DNA of 64,000 nucleotides, taken from positions 1 through 64,000 of the forward strand of contig PYST01000131.1 in assembly GCA_003049485.1 (NCBI GenBank). The letters are read 5' to 3'. The DNA comes from Ophioceras dolichostomum. Its lineage: Eukaryota > Ascomycota > Sordariomycetes > Magnaporthales > Ophioceraceae. Made by a program: the position numbers and the translations under genes. The notes beneath the pieces are model-generated. The model did not search any database. It saw only the letters and a program-made list of their open reading frames with translations, and was not told the DNA's origin. Below, in pieces: positions 1 to 12,650 of this stretch. Every line of letters begins with the position of its first letter. Within the stretch, counting starts at the first letter, position 1.

Positions 1-3000
1 GCGGTAAACAGCGGTTGTAATTAGAAATTCTCCAGTTGCTCTCTAGTGGCTCTCCAGTCTTCAGTGGCCTGAACGACAGACTTGGAGGGTCCCAGAGCTT
101 AGAAGGTCCAAGAGAGCCAAGGGAGCCTAGACTGGGTAGGGAGAGAGGGGTGTTAACACCTGACAAAGGACCTGTGCGACTGAATCGGCCATTCTTATTT
201 CGAAATATTGAAAAGGACCGCGCAGGGCGCAGCGCTCAGAGCGCTAACCTGTCCCCGGATCTTGAAATGGTCAATGATCGTGAAGTGATGCCACTGGTGA
301 TGGGTGGGCATGGGGCGGCAGGTGTCCGAACGATGCCGGTGGGCGACCGGGCTTCTGGGGTGGGGTTGGTGGGTAGACGATGATGACGGTCGCTTTCCGG
401 GCTCGGAAGGCCGCCGAGGTCGACCAACGTCCACGGGCGGGTGTCTCTTATCGCTTCGCCCAGGGGTATCCGTTCTGATGTCCTCAGAAACATGGGGAAT
501 TTTTGATCCTGCCCAAGCACCGAGACTGGCAGCTGCCCGCCAAAACCACGGGAGCCACAAGCACGCTAGATGATACGGCTGGGAACGGTTCCGCACGTAA
601 CCTGGCAAGCTTGCAGATTTCCTGGTCTCTGCTAGTGTGGTGCCGTTGATGATCTCGATATTGGGGGCCGAAAGCCCAGCAGACTTAGGGCATCAGAGGC
701 CGCGGCCCGTCGCAGAGTTCCAGCCACCGGCCCCCAATTCCGGTTGCACATTGGTTGCCCGAGCCACAGAGCAGAATTTGGAGGTCGCCTTGATCGCTTC
801 TGAGGGGTGGTGACTGGTGAGGCGGGTTGAAGGCCAGAGCAGGAGGGTCCGTGGCAACCTGGCTCTTAGTAGGCGGCCGGATGTGCCTGCCGCAGGACGA
901 GAAGGTCCGCCGCCCGCACTGCCGTGTCAGCTTGGACATAAGGGAGCAGGGTACATCCAGTCGCAACACATCGCGGTAGTTGCCGGGTGGCTTTTTTGAC
1001 CACCGCATTCTCCATTCTTGGTGCGTTCCTGAACGCGGCCGCGGACACCGCAGCGGGAGTTAAAATTGGGGCATTGAGGTTCTCAAGTCGGCCTCGTCGC
1101 ATTGATGTGTAGGGCTGAGGGCTGAGGGCTGACGATGGCGAAGAGTCCGGTCAGGCTAACCTCTCCCCTTCTGCTGGGAGAAGGGAGTGTGGAATCTATG
1201 CGCTGGATCCATGGTCGGGTTGGCTGTATGCCGGCGATGCCATGAAGCCATTCTTTCCCATTGACATGACTCCTTTTTCCCCCTCTTCTTCTCTCCCTCG
1301 AAATTCGCCCAACAGACCGAGTGTTCCTCTTTTGAGGCCGCCTATCGTCATTTCGCTTCTTGATGTGCTGTCCCTGTTACCAAGGCGAAGCGTCCGTCCC
1401 GCGCCCGCCCGTCATGTCCATGTTCGTTGTGCGTGCGAGGGGTTCCGGAGCCCGTGGTGGAAAAGCACGCGCCGGGGATTCGTGCCGGAGAGGAGGATGC
1501 CGGGCCAAGGATAAGGGGTGGGTAAAAAGCATGGAGAATGGAGAGTGCCTCGACGTGGTCGGGCTGAAGCAAACAATCATGGGCTGAATTCGGTGGGATT
1601 GGAAGGATGGCGCGGAAGGGAATAGGAAAACAAGCAGCATGGCTGGTGCGGGTGTTCTATCCATTTCTGGTTGTTATCCACCTGCCTGTAGCACAGTATT
1701 CCGGGGTTATTCACTGTAAATTAGAGCTCAGGGGCCTGGCTTAAGTGTGGGCTTGTAAGGCTGGCCTGGCCTGGCCATGCGGCCATTTTGCGACCACACG
1801 CTGACAACCTGGCCACAGGTTTGAATCGGCGGATCTGCAGGTCGCCCTGCGCCCTGTATCAATTGTGCGACGGAATGGAGAAGAATCTGTTGCTCGCTGT
1901 TTTGTTTCATGCAAATTCTCCGAGGCGTCGGGAGGTCGATTCCCCCTTTCGCTCTTTTTGCTCGGTTCGACTTCCTCCATGTCTCTTGTTCTGCTGCCCC
2001 GAAAGGTAATTCGAAACCACTCTCTGCTTCTGTGGCTGAGGATCCTACAAGGAGGAAGGCGAGGAGCATCCTCCTGTCTGCGAAACAGGGTACTGATGGA
2101 TGCCCTTATTCATCAACCGCTGACCGCATGGTGGAGAAATCAAGCGCTGAAAACGCGGGGAAGAAGGAGTAAAGCAGGCTGTCACGGTGCCCTATGTGTT
2201 CGGAAGGTCCCGCCGAATATGGACGACGGATTCAATTCCTTCTACATCGAGATGCTCTACGAGCGAGGAACAGCGGAACCGGGAGAGACCGAGCGGCTTC
2301 CATCTTGACAGCTTTCGACCGAGGTGGTCCCTGCCTTCGGTCGCTCGGTTCCTCGGTTGCTCGGTCGCTAGGAAATGTACCCCGCCGCATCGGTCGCATG
2401 ATTCGACTCGCGTCCGAGAAGCCAAGTTCTACGAGATGGATGACACTAATGATAGCGGTGGTGGTGGTAATGGCGGTGGTGGCGTCTTCGTTGGCGGAAA
2501 TGTTTGCGAGAACGTGCACTTCCTTCATCTGCAACCTCAACTTGCAAGGGATAGATTGGGGACCTCGTACCCCCCTTCCTGCAGAGAGACACAATCAAAA
2601 GGCGGCTGCGAGCCAAGCAGCGAGCCACAGCGAGGCTCTCCACTACTCCGTACGCGGTAACATATTTCGCATCAGGTGGCACGAATACGCCCAAGGAGGG
2701 CTGGTGCTCATTCGACGCCAGCCAACATGGAGGATAAAGGGGCTAAGAAATTGGTGCCCGGGCAGCGACGGCCCGTCCGGGGGTGGCATGTCTGCTACGA
2801 ACAACTGGGACCGATGCTGACAGGCTGCTGTTGCCGGTAACGAAGTAGGGAGGAGATTCGATCTCGCAGCCCCAAAGTGCTGAGGCGGCAGTAACCCACC
2901 TCACCTTCACCCTGTCGAGAGCTACCTACCTACTTCGCACTACACGTACTCTAGGTATGCACACCATCACGCTGTGCTACATGTGAAGGGCCAGAAAGGC

Positions 3001-4875
3001 GATGTGAGGCAAAACAGGGCGATGCAATATTACCGATCAAAGTGAGCGGCCAGCCAGCCCGGCCTAGCCAACCTTGGCTTCTGGCCACCTTCGGCGGCCG
3101 CGTCCGTGTGGGGGAACACAAACCTGAGATACCATGCTGCTGGATGCCAGATGTTTCGAGCGATGATGATGATGCTTGTTTCATCCTCCAGTCCTCAGCA
3201 CGGCGGAAGCCAGCAGCCACAAGCCACAGAGGCGGCAAATCATTGGACTTGGCGGGCGAAATTGCCGCCAGAAGAGGTAGTGCGCAGAGCGCTGACGTGG
3301 GAAGGATCGGAAGGAAGGGAAATTGGGGAAGCTATCAGCACGGCGGCCCTGACGTGGCCGTCGAGGCAGGGCAAAATCTAAGTGAGAAGGTGAAAAGAAA
3401 GAAGAAGACGACGAGAGAAAGAGGAGAAGAACATACACCCGACCCGACCGACAGCCGACCGACCCAAGCAAGCGCCGTCCAACAAGGACTGGGGGGCACA
3501 GCCGGCACGCGGCCACGGGTCTGCCCAGGAGGAAGGTTGTGTTGCTCTAAGCCGCAAGTCGCCCAGAGCCACGGCGGCGTGGCGGACGACTCGCACAGGA
3601 TCTCTGGTCGATAGTGGTAATTTGTCGGCCGGTATGTCCAGATGTCAACCGTGGCGAACACTCTAGGCTCGAGGGGGGCTGCCGTATCTACCTAGGTACC
3701 TTCCTGAGGAGTAGATGGAAAGGGAAGGAGGGCCAGAAGCTGCTGATGATGCCAAGCCGGCACGCTCGTGTTCAACTTGGGAACCTGCACCAAACATATC
3801 GAATCTTGGCAGTCCAATTCTTAGCTGTGTGGCTTTTGCCTACCACCCTTCTGACAGCCGCACCGGCCGTGCAGGGCTTAAAGCATGGGATGGTCTGCCT
3901 AACTGACCCGCCTGACCCGCTCAAGACACGGGCCAATTACCAATTACCCCAGCCACGAAAATTTGGGCTGCCGTGCTTGAGTGGAAGTAGAAGAGGAGGA
4001 GGGGAAGAAGGAGTTAGAACTCGGCGATGACTGGAAATCCGAGTGAGCGCAAACAAGTGCAATATATCGGCATTTAAGGCAATCGTATCGGCTAATTAAA
4101 ACGGCAGGCAGGTTCGATCAGGTGTTCAGGTACACACTTGTATCGAAGGAAAGGCCAAGGCGAGCCCGCCTACATACCTATACCTGTATCTACAGAGCAG
4201 GAGTCATCGATACGACCTCAATGGGCACAATTGCTAAACTGGAAATATTAACACGAAAAGGAGGAATAGAATCCTACTACGCAGCTTGCCCGGCATAGCA
4301 AGGGAACGAACGAAGAGGACCGGGGAAGAAGATGAGGAGAGAAGAGGACGCAAAAATTGCTCTTCAGCTTCGAGGAGGATGGCAGGGAAAGGCCGCATAA
4401 TCTGGACACTACTATGTACAATCGGAATGCGCAATGGTTGGGGGGATCCCATCAACCCCATTACGATCGGTTGGCGACGTGAGGCTATCGTGTCAGTGGG
4501 AGCCGATCTGCGGGCCATCATTGATGAACAAAATGGGGTGTGGAGCGCTCCGATGAGCCTCACCCCCAAGAGCGGATGGCGCTTCTTCGGGTGCTGCCAC
4601 TGGCCAGAGCTTCACACTAGCGCACCCCGACGTGCACGATCACCATGTCAAATGGAAACAGCAATGCACTACTGCATGGAGGCAGGGGTTCGGGGTTCAC
4701 TGATGAGAATGTGCCAGCACGTTTCTTCAAGCCCCAGCATGCAGGCTCTCAGGTTGACGGAACGCCTCCGCTCCTCCCCGGAAGCAGCCCGCCCTCGACA
4801 AGTTTCTGGCCTTTCATCTCGAAGCACATTCGTGGCATCTGGTGGCACTGCTCGGCGGTCTGTTGAGTGGATTCA

Positions 4876-4899
4876 ACTGCTCAATCCTTTTTGAGCAGT
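4876..4899. repeat. Short perfect hairpin
   Basis: ACTGCTCAA is followed after a 6-base spacer (TCCTTT) by its exact reverse complement TTGAGCAGT. It lies in noncoding DNA. A chance origin is possible. Confidence 0.6.
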
Positions 4900-5252
4900 C
4901 GAGTATGGCGGGCGAGCACAAATATCGGCGCCAGGGGTCATCCAGATGGCCTCTTGCGGGCCATTCTACGTGTTGGGGGATTCCACTCCACTGGACTGGA
5001 GTCTGGGTAGTGGGTATGGACAGGGCATAGGTCGAAAACAAATCCTTCTGGACTACAATTAAGGTGTGAACGCCTGAGATAAGACAGTGCAGTGCGATTC
5101 ACCAACTTGACAAGCCTGAGAGCAACAACTGCAGGCTGGTCCGACAGCATTTTGCAACCATATGTACCTTGGTTCAAAGAGAGTGACTGACCACCCACTC
5201 GTCAGCCAATGCAACGACGCAACTCGAGATGGGATGAACGAAGAGACAGAAC

Positions 5253-5291
5253 CTCGTCATGCCTGTTACGTGCGTATCGAGGCATGACGAG
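5253..5291. repeat. 12-bp perfect inverted repeat with 15-base spacer
   Basis: CTCGTCATGCCT at 5253-5264 is matched exactly by AGGCATGACGAG at 5280-5291. It is intergenic, with no flanking gene within 1.7 kb. It could be a protein-binding site, a hairpin, or an ancient element end; nothing nearby decides. Confidence 0.7.
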
Positions 5292-6996
5292 AACTTCCCG
5301 GACCATACCCTTCGCCAGGTTTATACCGAGACAGCTGCCTGGTACCTCATCGTCAGAGGTGTCAGGTGTCGACCGCAGACCCCGCTAGCGAAAGCCCACC
5401 TGGCTGCAAGAACCATGAACCGACTGGGGCGGCGAACTAGGGGGCCCGGTGCTGTGGGCATGGGCACGGGAGTCCGCCGGCGTCGACTCGCGGAGGTGCC
5501 CTTGGAGTTACCATGATGCGTCCCATCCAAGCTCCCAGCGCGTCCTTCCAAAAAGATGGGATCATTTAGCGTTGTGCGAGTGGAGTCAGTCTGTGGTTGC
5601 TTTCCTTCTGGAGACCATCAGGCAGGGCTTTGGAGACAAGACTGATGAAAGAACGCCCATCATCCATCGACCAGGGGCAAGAGAAACAAAGCTGCACAAA
5701 TCCCACCGGCGTCCAGCGGCTATGGGGCTAACACCAACCCCGAAGGCGAAGGTACCTGCACCACCAAAACCAGTGTCAATCACTGCCCACCGAACACTAA
5801 CTTATCTGTTACCTACGACACTCTCCTTCCATTATTGGTACCGCAGTGGATTTACACAGTTATGATTTCGAGAATCTCTCTTCATTCGCGGAGCACCAAT
5901 TGGCTCACCTACGAGGTGCCTGTGCTGAGAACCTGAAATCAGTGTCCCTCGCTGCGCTTGCCTCCGGCCCCCGCTGTAGCTTCCTTCCCTGTCCGTTTGC
6001 TTGGCCCACACAACTGCAAGGGACTTGTGTCATGGCTTGACGCTTGCCCGCCCACAATGAAGGTCGAGGCACAAAAAAGCATTTTCGAGCGGCTCTGTGA
6101 CTCGAAGGGGAGTCCATCCATTTCTTGCTCACCGCGCCGCTTGTGTGGGCGGCAGTGGTTCACCCTTGCTGGCCGCATTTGCCTCGCTAAACTTCCACCT
6201 CCCCGCCCTTTCATGTCCTTGACCCCAACCATCAAATACCTACACATAACATACACCACGCCTATATCAACGAGCGGGCCAGTGAGCGCCCCCAACCACC
6301 CCACGGTGTGTAGTTCGCGAATTAGGGTCTCAAGAAATGGGCGTGTGAGAACTTAGAACAAAGCCATAATATAATGCATGGCATCTGGTCAGGACGAGCC
6401 TTACGAGAGGCCTGAGACAGTCTATTACTACACCCCGGTCTGAACGTTCAACCTCATTGATCCTCTTCCCTCTTCTTTCTCCAGACTTCCTACTCTTCCT
6501 GCCCACTTGAGAGACGACTCAATGTCGTCACATTCGATGCCCAGAAGCGAAAACCGCCTCGCAGACCCCTGGTGATGAGTCCCTTGTCTTGAGACGGATA
6601 CAAAAAGTGCCGGGGCCGCGCTCCTCGACGTCGTCTCCCGGATGAAGCAGGCCAAACACAGCACAAAACATCACAGGATTGTTTCAAACAAGCTATCAGG
6701 CGATCGCCAGAGTACTACCGTCACGTCTAGGCATCCGTCCTCAACACGCATCACACGCTTCACATAGCGACACCGAACACCAAATAAATATCCCGCAGAC
6801 AGCTCCCCGATCGGTCACCGCATCTCGCCCTCGTCAGCCATCTCGTCCCCACGAACCCCAGCATCGCCCAAAACAGACCACCTAGCGTAGCATCTCGCCG
6901 CCGTCCATCGAGCCGGCGACGCCTGTCAACCTGGCTTACTCAACCTCCTCCGGTGATACGTCTTACTCGGGGTATTATCCCTCATCGTCTTCAAAT

Positions 6997-7858
6997 ATGG
7001 CACCGGCCATTCAGTGGATCCGCCCGGGACGGGCCGAGGACTGGGAGCCGTACAGGGGGGTCATCGAGGAGCTGTATAGGATGAAGAAGCTGAAGGATGT
7101 GATCGAGGACATGAAGAACATGTACAGCTTCAACGCCACGTAAGTTGTTCTGTCTGCTAATTGGGATTCAGGCCGGGCCTTGCTCCTCCTTCCCGAGCTG
7201 GATCCAGCTGTTGACTCGCTTCGGGGACTAACATTTTACATTAGCCCCCGTCAGTATAAGACCAAGATCAAGGAATGGGGCCTCGATGACAAGTACACGA
7301 AGACCCAGGAGTATATCGGCATCCTGAAGGTGAAGAGGAGGCGGGAGAGGGAAAACCCCAACCGCCAAACCGAGTTCTTCTTGAGGGGGAAGCGCATCGA
7401 TCCGGCCGCCATCGCCCGTTTCGAGACACGCGCTACCAGGAGGGGGATTATCACCGCGGATGAGTCACTGTCAGACCGAGGTATGTCTTGGCCGAAGCCG
7501 GTTACGAGGGCATAGTTCCGTCACCATTACCACTTTTCTACCACTTCCCCAACTCCAGCGTTTGCCCCCTTTTTTTAAGCCCCATCTTCTCGCTTTTTAC
7601 CAAAACCCGGACCGAACCGGCCCTGACAGGTTCCTCCTGTATCACAATTCAGTATCCCATGTAACCCAAACAAACTCCCAAAAAAAGAGGCCTGACTAAC
7701 ACCCACCCTGCGTTCTCACCAAAACAGAGTCCATCGGCGGCGACCTCGAGTGCCGGACTCCCATCGAGGCGTACGCGCCCGGATGGGACTACCAGGAACC
7801 CGTCGACTACCAGGCAATGCAGTATCAGATGCAAGGAGAGCCTGCGTACCAACAATGA
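6997..7858 (+). CDS. Clr5-domain protein, small
   Basis: Model: exons 6997-7139, 7245-7480 and 7728-7858, giving 169 residues. Donors are GTAAGT and GTATGT and acceptors are TTAG and ACAG; phases join cleanly. The N-terminal half matches the Clr5 domain: a tryptophan-led start (IQWIRPGRAEDWEPYRGVI), then ELYRMKKLKDVIEDMKNMY, then the second block RQYKTKIKEWGLDDKY. The first intron cuts between the two blocks. Clr5 was named from a fission-yeast silencing factor; in filamentous fungi the domain often opens longer proteins with ankyrin or TPR repeats. Here nothing follows except a basic stretch (KVKRRRERENPNR) and a Tyr/Gln-rich tail, so this is a stand-alone form. The frame is open without ATG from 6886 to 6996, so an upstream exon cannot be excluded. 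Role: probable chromatin or DNA-associated protein, by family only. Confidence 0.8.
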
Positions 7859-9363
7859 TAGACCCGACGGCGGCGACGACCCCAACCACCAGAAAAACAA
7901 AACGCCCACCACATCCTATCCACCGACGACGACATACGATTTCGAGGGCCGAGCCGAGTGTGGACAGGACAGGATAAGCCTGGCCCATGCGGCCGTTGGA
8001 AGCGGCGAGGCGGGTGGCTTTTTCGGAACCGGAACCTTAGAACGACTTTCTCAGGAACAACTATAGACGGGCGTGGCTCGGTTTTCGGAAGAAACAGGGA
8101 AAATGGGCCGAGAAGAAAACTCGACTACAGGACGGATGATTCGGAACACATACTACCTTATACTCTTACACACATACACAGCACCGCATAAACACATCGA
8201 GCTCCACAGCACTTCATCCTACGAGCCTACTACGACACAACTTCCATGCTCAATTTTCTCTCATCCACTTCATTCTTTCTTCCTCTTTTCTTGCCACCAT
8301 ATATTTCACGTTCCTCTTCTTCTTTCTCTTCCTTTATCACCATTTTTTTTTATCTTCATAGCTTCTAACTTCAACCTAGGAAGGACAGACAGACCAACCA
8401 CCCACCACCCACCACCCCTTTGCACTTTAGAACCTCTTCAGGTGGAAGCCGCAGGGACTCAGACATACAAGGGTGGAACAACTTGGGGTCGGCAGGCATT
8501 CGGCAGTTTTAGTTGCCGTTTTGATTTTTGTCCACCTCCTTTTCTACCTAGCGTGTACCTACCTGTACCTACTGCTGCCACTGAGATCGGAGTTGATCCT
8601 TTTCCCGTCGAGAACAAAAACGGAGGAAACCCTTGCATAGACTCAGAGTTTCAATACCAAAACGTTTATCTAATCCTTCCTTGCAAGTCCACACATCTTA
8701 ACCTTAAAAACGTCGACTAAACTCACACGATCTATCGGCGATGTCCGTTGAAATCTCAACCTAGACAAATAGCACATTCAAATAGCCCCCCTTGAGCAGT
8801 ACATCGTCCCCGATTAGAGCGTGCCCACGGGTCTACCGCAAGATGTGCAGCGTCACGCACGTTCTCTCAACACCACAATGCCGTAGAAGCGATTCTTTTC
8901 GTCATGTTTCCGATGATCAGCCGCAAAAATCGTGAAACGACTTACGCCAAACCGATCGTACGGGGAAGGTGGTTTCGATGGGACCCGACAAGCGGGCGTT
9001 TGCTGAGCCGCACGCACATAGCCGGCGGCACAGGCCGAGTTTGGGATCCCCCACAGAAATACAAGCTTAGTGCATAGGAAGGACACACTCTAATCGAAAG
9101 GGGAGTGAAGAACAAATCCGTATAATGTGGCTCCAGAAACAAGTAAAACTGAGGCAGCGAAATGATTCAAAACACCGAGGGGCCGGCGTCGATTCATCAG
9201 TGGTTCTATGCAGCTTTACGATAGATACCAGTGAGGAGTAGTACAGCATTGCGAATCGACAGGGATCGAAACAAGGAGGATTCGGAGCGGCCCAGCCAGC
9301 CAGTTATTATATAGCAGTGAACGAACGAACGAACGGTCCCAAAGCCGCCGCAGCCTCAAAACG

Positions 9364-9390
9364 CAGCCGCAGCAGCCGCAGCAGCCGCAG
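9364..9390. repeat. CAGCCGCAG tandem repeat
   Basis: Three exact 9-base units in noncoding DNA. Confidence 0.8.
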
Positions 9391-9760
9391 CACTCACCCA
9401 CCCGTACAGACACGCACACCCACATACAACACATAACATAACGTTATAACACGCCGCCCCGATTCCTCCGCCCGCAAATAAGGACCATCTGGGCTTGGTT
9501 TTGGTACACAGCAGGCACCTCGGTAGGCCTTGGCACAGGGAAAGGGCCTCGGAGGATTCCGCTTTTTTGTTTCCAAGGCGAACGAACCATCGATGGAGAA
9601 CTAAAGGTTCGCGAGGAGGGAAACATGCGTTGCGGGTTTAATAAATGAGCCAGACGGCTTCGGGATGGGAAGCCGTATTCCTTACCCATGAATCCTTCGA
9701 GGAGCACCACTAATATCCGATATTATACACACGTATAGGGGTGGTTGCTTAAACAACGTC

Positions 9761-9783
9761 CATCGCCATCGCCATCGCCATCG
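9761..9783. repeat. CATCGC hexanucleotide microsatellite
   Basis: Nearly four units of CATCGC in noncoding DNA. Confidence 0.8.
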
Positions 9784-10659
9784 TGCAACGCCAGCAGACA
9801 AAGAAACGCTTCGCATGTTTCTTGCGCCGCGTCTAACGACACGCTGTGCTACCCCCCACGTTTCGTCTTCTCCGTCGTCCTTGTTTCCACCCGAAAGTTT
9901 TGAAGTTCACTGCGGGATTGCAATGAGTCATCTCAATTTCATCCCAACTCTCCCCGTCCTCCCTTCCCCCGTTCCTTTACGACAGCTGTCACTCAAAAGC
10001 AACAAAGATGGTGGACGTGCAGGGGCGGATCCTGAGAATGTGGCTGACCATACAACCCACAGACGTCGGCGTAACGTGAACTCTGTCGTCGCCACTGGAC
10101 CTGATTGCAGCCTTGTGGGGCAACGAAGGTTGGGCTCAAACCATGCTGGCCAGTGCTCGACTTGATTCCACAGTACTAATCTCGACGTTAGGATGGGGCC
10201 AGCTAGTAATTTCTCGTGCATGTGTGACGTTGCCTAACAGCCGCCTGTCAGCCGTCAAGAGAGACTTGAAGACGGACAACCCTCTTTTCTCGTGAAACCA
10301 CCAACGCGCCCATTGTCTTCGCCGCGACATCTGCGTAACACAAGAGAACAACAGAGCCCCCTGAGGCCAGGGACTTGGCTGTTATCATGAACCTCTGGAT
10401 GAGGCTCGCTTCGGGCATTGACTCGGGAAAACGCCGAGTCTTTAAAAACACATATTAATTATTATATTTAGTTAGAATGAGTCTCAGTAGAAGACACCGA
10501 TGTTACAGAGGATGAGTGGACGTATTACCAAATCAATACGATAAGACGAAGAGGAGGGTTGGGGTTAATTATGTGGAGGACTATTAGCCTCAGCAGTTGC
10601 TGAGATGATTGATGCGACGGTGCAAAATGCACACACCCCATATGGCCCAAACGCAGAAA

Positions 10660-10675
10660 TTGAGCTCGAGCTCAA
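10660..10675. repeat. 16-bp perfect palindrome
   Basis: TTGAGCTCGAGCTCAA equals its own reverse complement, with no spacer. It sits just beyond the 3' end of the HET relic. Confidence 0.75.
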
Positions 10676-10919
10676 GCTGACGGCCTGGCGCACTTCCTCC
10701 CCCGTCCCATTCCGAAGTCTAGATCTGGTATTCGGGCCCGGCCCGTGGTGGTATCTGACTTGCAGACATGACCTGATTCTTTGGTTGTCCAACACCAACA
10801 TACACTCAGTCAGCTTATACGTTACCGCCAAGGCCCAGCACATGCATATATTGACTGCAGTTGGCAGCGGCTCTGCATGTTGGGGGCTGTTTCACGAGTA
10901 GGCAGCTATCGGAGCGGAC

Positions 10920-12650
10920 TTACTTCCGCGCCTTCGGTCGTACGAACGTTGGAGATCTAGCAGAGTGCATATCGGATAGTACCTTAGTACCCATGGGCCT
11001 GCCTGCTTGGATAATGATGGATTCTCCGGGCGCCTGTTCCTCAAGGTCAAGCATGAGCCCCTCACCACAATAGTACCCAAAGTCTGGATCCGCCAGGTCG
11101 TCTATGAACACCGCCCTCTACCGTCCGAAACCGCTCCCCCTCTCAGCCGAGGCACCCCAAACAACGTCGTCCTGGGCCGAAACCGCAAACCGGACGCCGG
11201 TACCGGCAGCGGCATCTCCCTGTTCGTCTTGAACCGGGCTCAACACCATCGGCTCCTCCCTCCTCGCCCTCCTCCAAGACCACCACGTCTCCATCCTGGA
11301 CCTTCCGCAGCCCAACCACGAACACTCCCCCGTCTCGCGCGAGGAACAGAGTCTTCCCCACATGACCCTTATTCCACATTACCGTGAGCCTCTCGTGTTG
11401 TACAGTAGAAGGCGCCGCCGCGTTATCACTCCGAACCCTCCTCGCAAACTCAGCCAGGTCCTCGAGCTCCCCACCAACCTCCACGGGCCCGCGACGGATC
11501 GCCATCGCGCGGTCCGCGCAGCCTCACCCTCTTCCCCAAGATCCCTACGGCTTCTCAGCCTGCCTCCAACACAACCACCGTGAATCTGTGTGCAAGTTCT
11601 CCACAACCCTCATCACGACGTTCACGAAACCCACGACCATGCCACCACGCAGAGTCAACTCCCTCAGATCACACGAGATGTTCGGATGGCCGCTCACTTC
11701 CTCGGGACAATCTCTTCAACAACCACATCCTCCCCGGTCTCGCAGTAACACCCACTCGGCCTCTGCTGCGCACCACCCTTGAAAAAGTCAGGCATTTAGC
11801 TCGGCGCACCTCCTCCATCCTTGCCACTCACCGATCTCGAGTTTGTCTGGCAACAACGAAAAGCTTCCCAACAAACCCCATCACCCTTTTCCCCCACCCA
11901 CTGCTACGTAAGCTGCAATCTCCCTCGCCTCCTCCCCCGCGCTTTTCCCGTTGCCGTAGTCGACGGGCACAAACCCCTCCATGCACGTCCTCAGGGCGCC
12001 ATCCCGTAAAAGCGTCAAGAAACTTGTGTCCCTGTCCACTCCGCACCGCCTCCCCGAAGTGACCCAAAGCAGATCCCTCAGGCTGGCTTCGCACACTGAC
12101 GTGTCCTTCCCTCAGCTTCGAAACTGTCCTGAAATCCTTGATGATGTACCGAGAGAAGCCCTTCCGGGCCTTCCCAAAACGTTGGGGTATTAACGCAGCA
12201 GCGACTTCGCTATCATCATAATCACCATTATCGTCCCCTCCCCGTAGCCGTACCCCTTGCTGCTCGTGAGTGGCGGCGGCGGCGGCAGCAGCAGCAGCAG
12301 AGTCGAGTGAAACCCGCCGCCCTTGAGCTCCTCCAGTACGCCATCCTCCGCCGGCGCTTAGCTCCGCGATGGCCAAGCATCGCTTCAAGCCGCGGCAGCA
12401 GACGGCTCTCGAGCGCGAACTCCTGGAACGTTGTCCACGGAGTTGGGAGTGGTGAGCGATGCGTCGCCCCAGAGGTATATCCCTTCGCCGTCGCCGTCGC
12501 CGTCGCGGTTATCCACGGTGGTTGGGTGGGGGTGGTGGCGTAGCGACCGGCGAAGTCCCGTTGTCGTCGTCGATGATGATGGTGATGATGATGATAAGAG
12601 CAGAGGCAAGGGAGCGAGGTTGGTTGGTGGGGCGCGACGCCCGCCTGCCC
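10920..12650 (-). pseudogene. Decayed HET-domain (heterokaryon incompatibility-like) gene
   Basis: Fragments of a HET-family protein appear in the correct order on the minus strand, but in different frames with stops between them. Near 12440 the stretch PWTTFQEFALESRLL recalls the W-x-LQE block that closes the HET domain. Near 12080-11890, LRDLLWVTSGRRCGVDRD followed by FVPVDYGNGKSAGEE recalls the family's DLL-x-TR-x-R-x-C-x-DPRDK and DY-x-KS segment. Near 11355-11290, GKTLFLARDGG and QDGDVVVLEEG recall its C-terminal segment, with further pieces at 11250 and 11110. The N-terminal blocks (YVALSYxWG, LWIDAxCIN) are missing; a CAT/GTC-rich repeat lies where they would be. At least three frame changes make it a likely pseudogene. 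A multi-intron gene is the alternative, but I could not connect the pieces by good splice sites. Confidence 0.55.

Larger units (their letters stand above)
1..6996. other. Gene-free stretch upstream of the Clr5 gene
   Basis: I found no coding region I can support. The open frames here are short, overlap on both strands, have arginine/serine-rich noncoding-like composition and show no recognisable domain. The last few hundred bases are probably promoter and 5' leader of the Clr5 gene. Visible small structures are a GGCTGAG tandem near 1112-1130, a CTGGC tandem near 1761-1776, a GGT-rich run near 2458-2483, and two inverted repeats listed separately. Confidence 0.6.
7859..10919. other. Intergenic, probable 3' UTR then nothing recognised
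   Basis: The first several hundred bases are likely the 3' UTR of the Clr5 gene: T/C-rich with many short runs. The 215-codon open frame at 8073-8720 has low-complexity composition and no domain. The remainder contains CAGCCG and CATCGC microsatellites and a 16-bp palindrome, listed separately. Confidence 0.55.

Noticed and set aside
2194..2820. 208-codon plus-strand open frame with a short Val-rich stretch
   Set aside because: Overlaps other frames of equal quality, Arg/Ser-rich, and the Val run comes from a GGT repeat.
8073..8720. 215-codon plus-strand open frame after the Clr5 gene
   Set aside because: Low-complexity Phe/Leu/His/Pro translation of a T/C-rich region; more likely 3' UTR.
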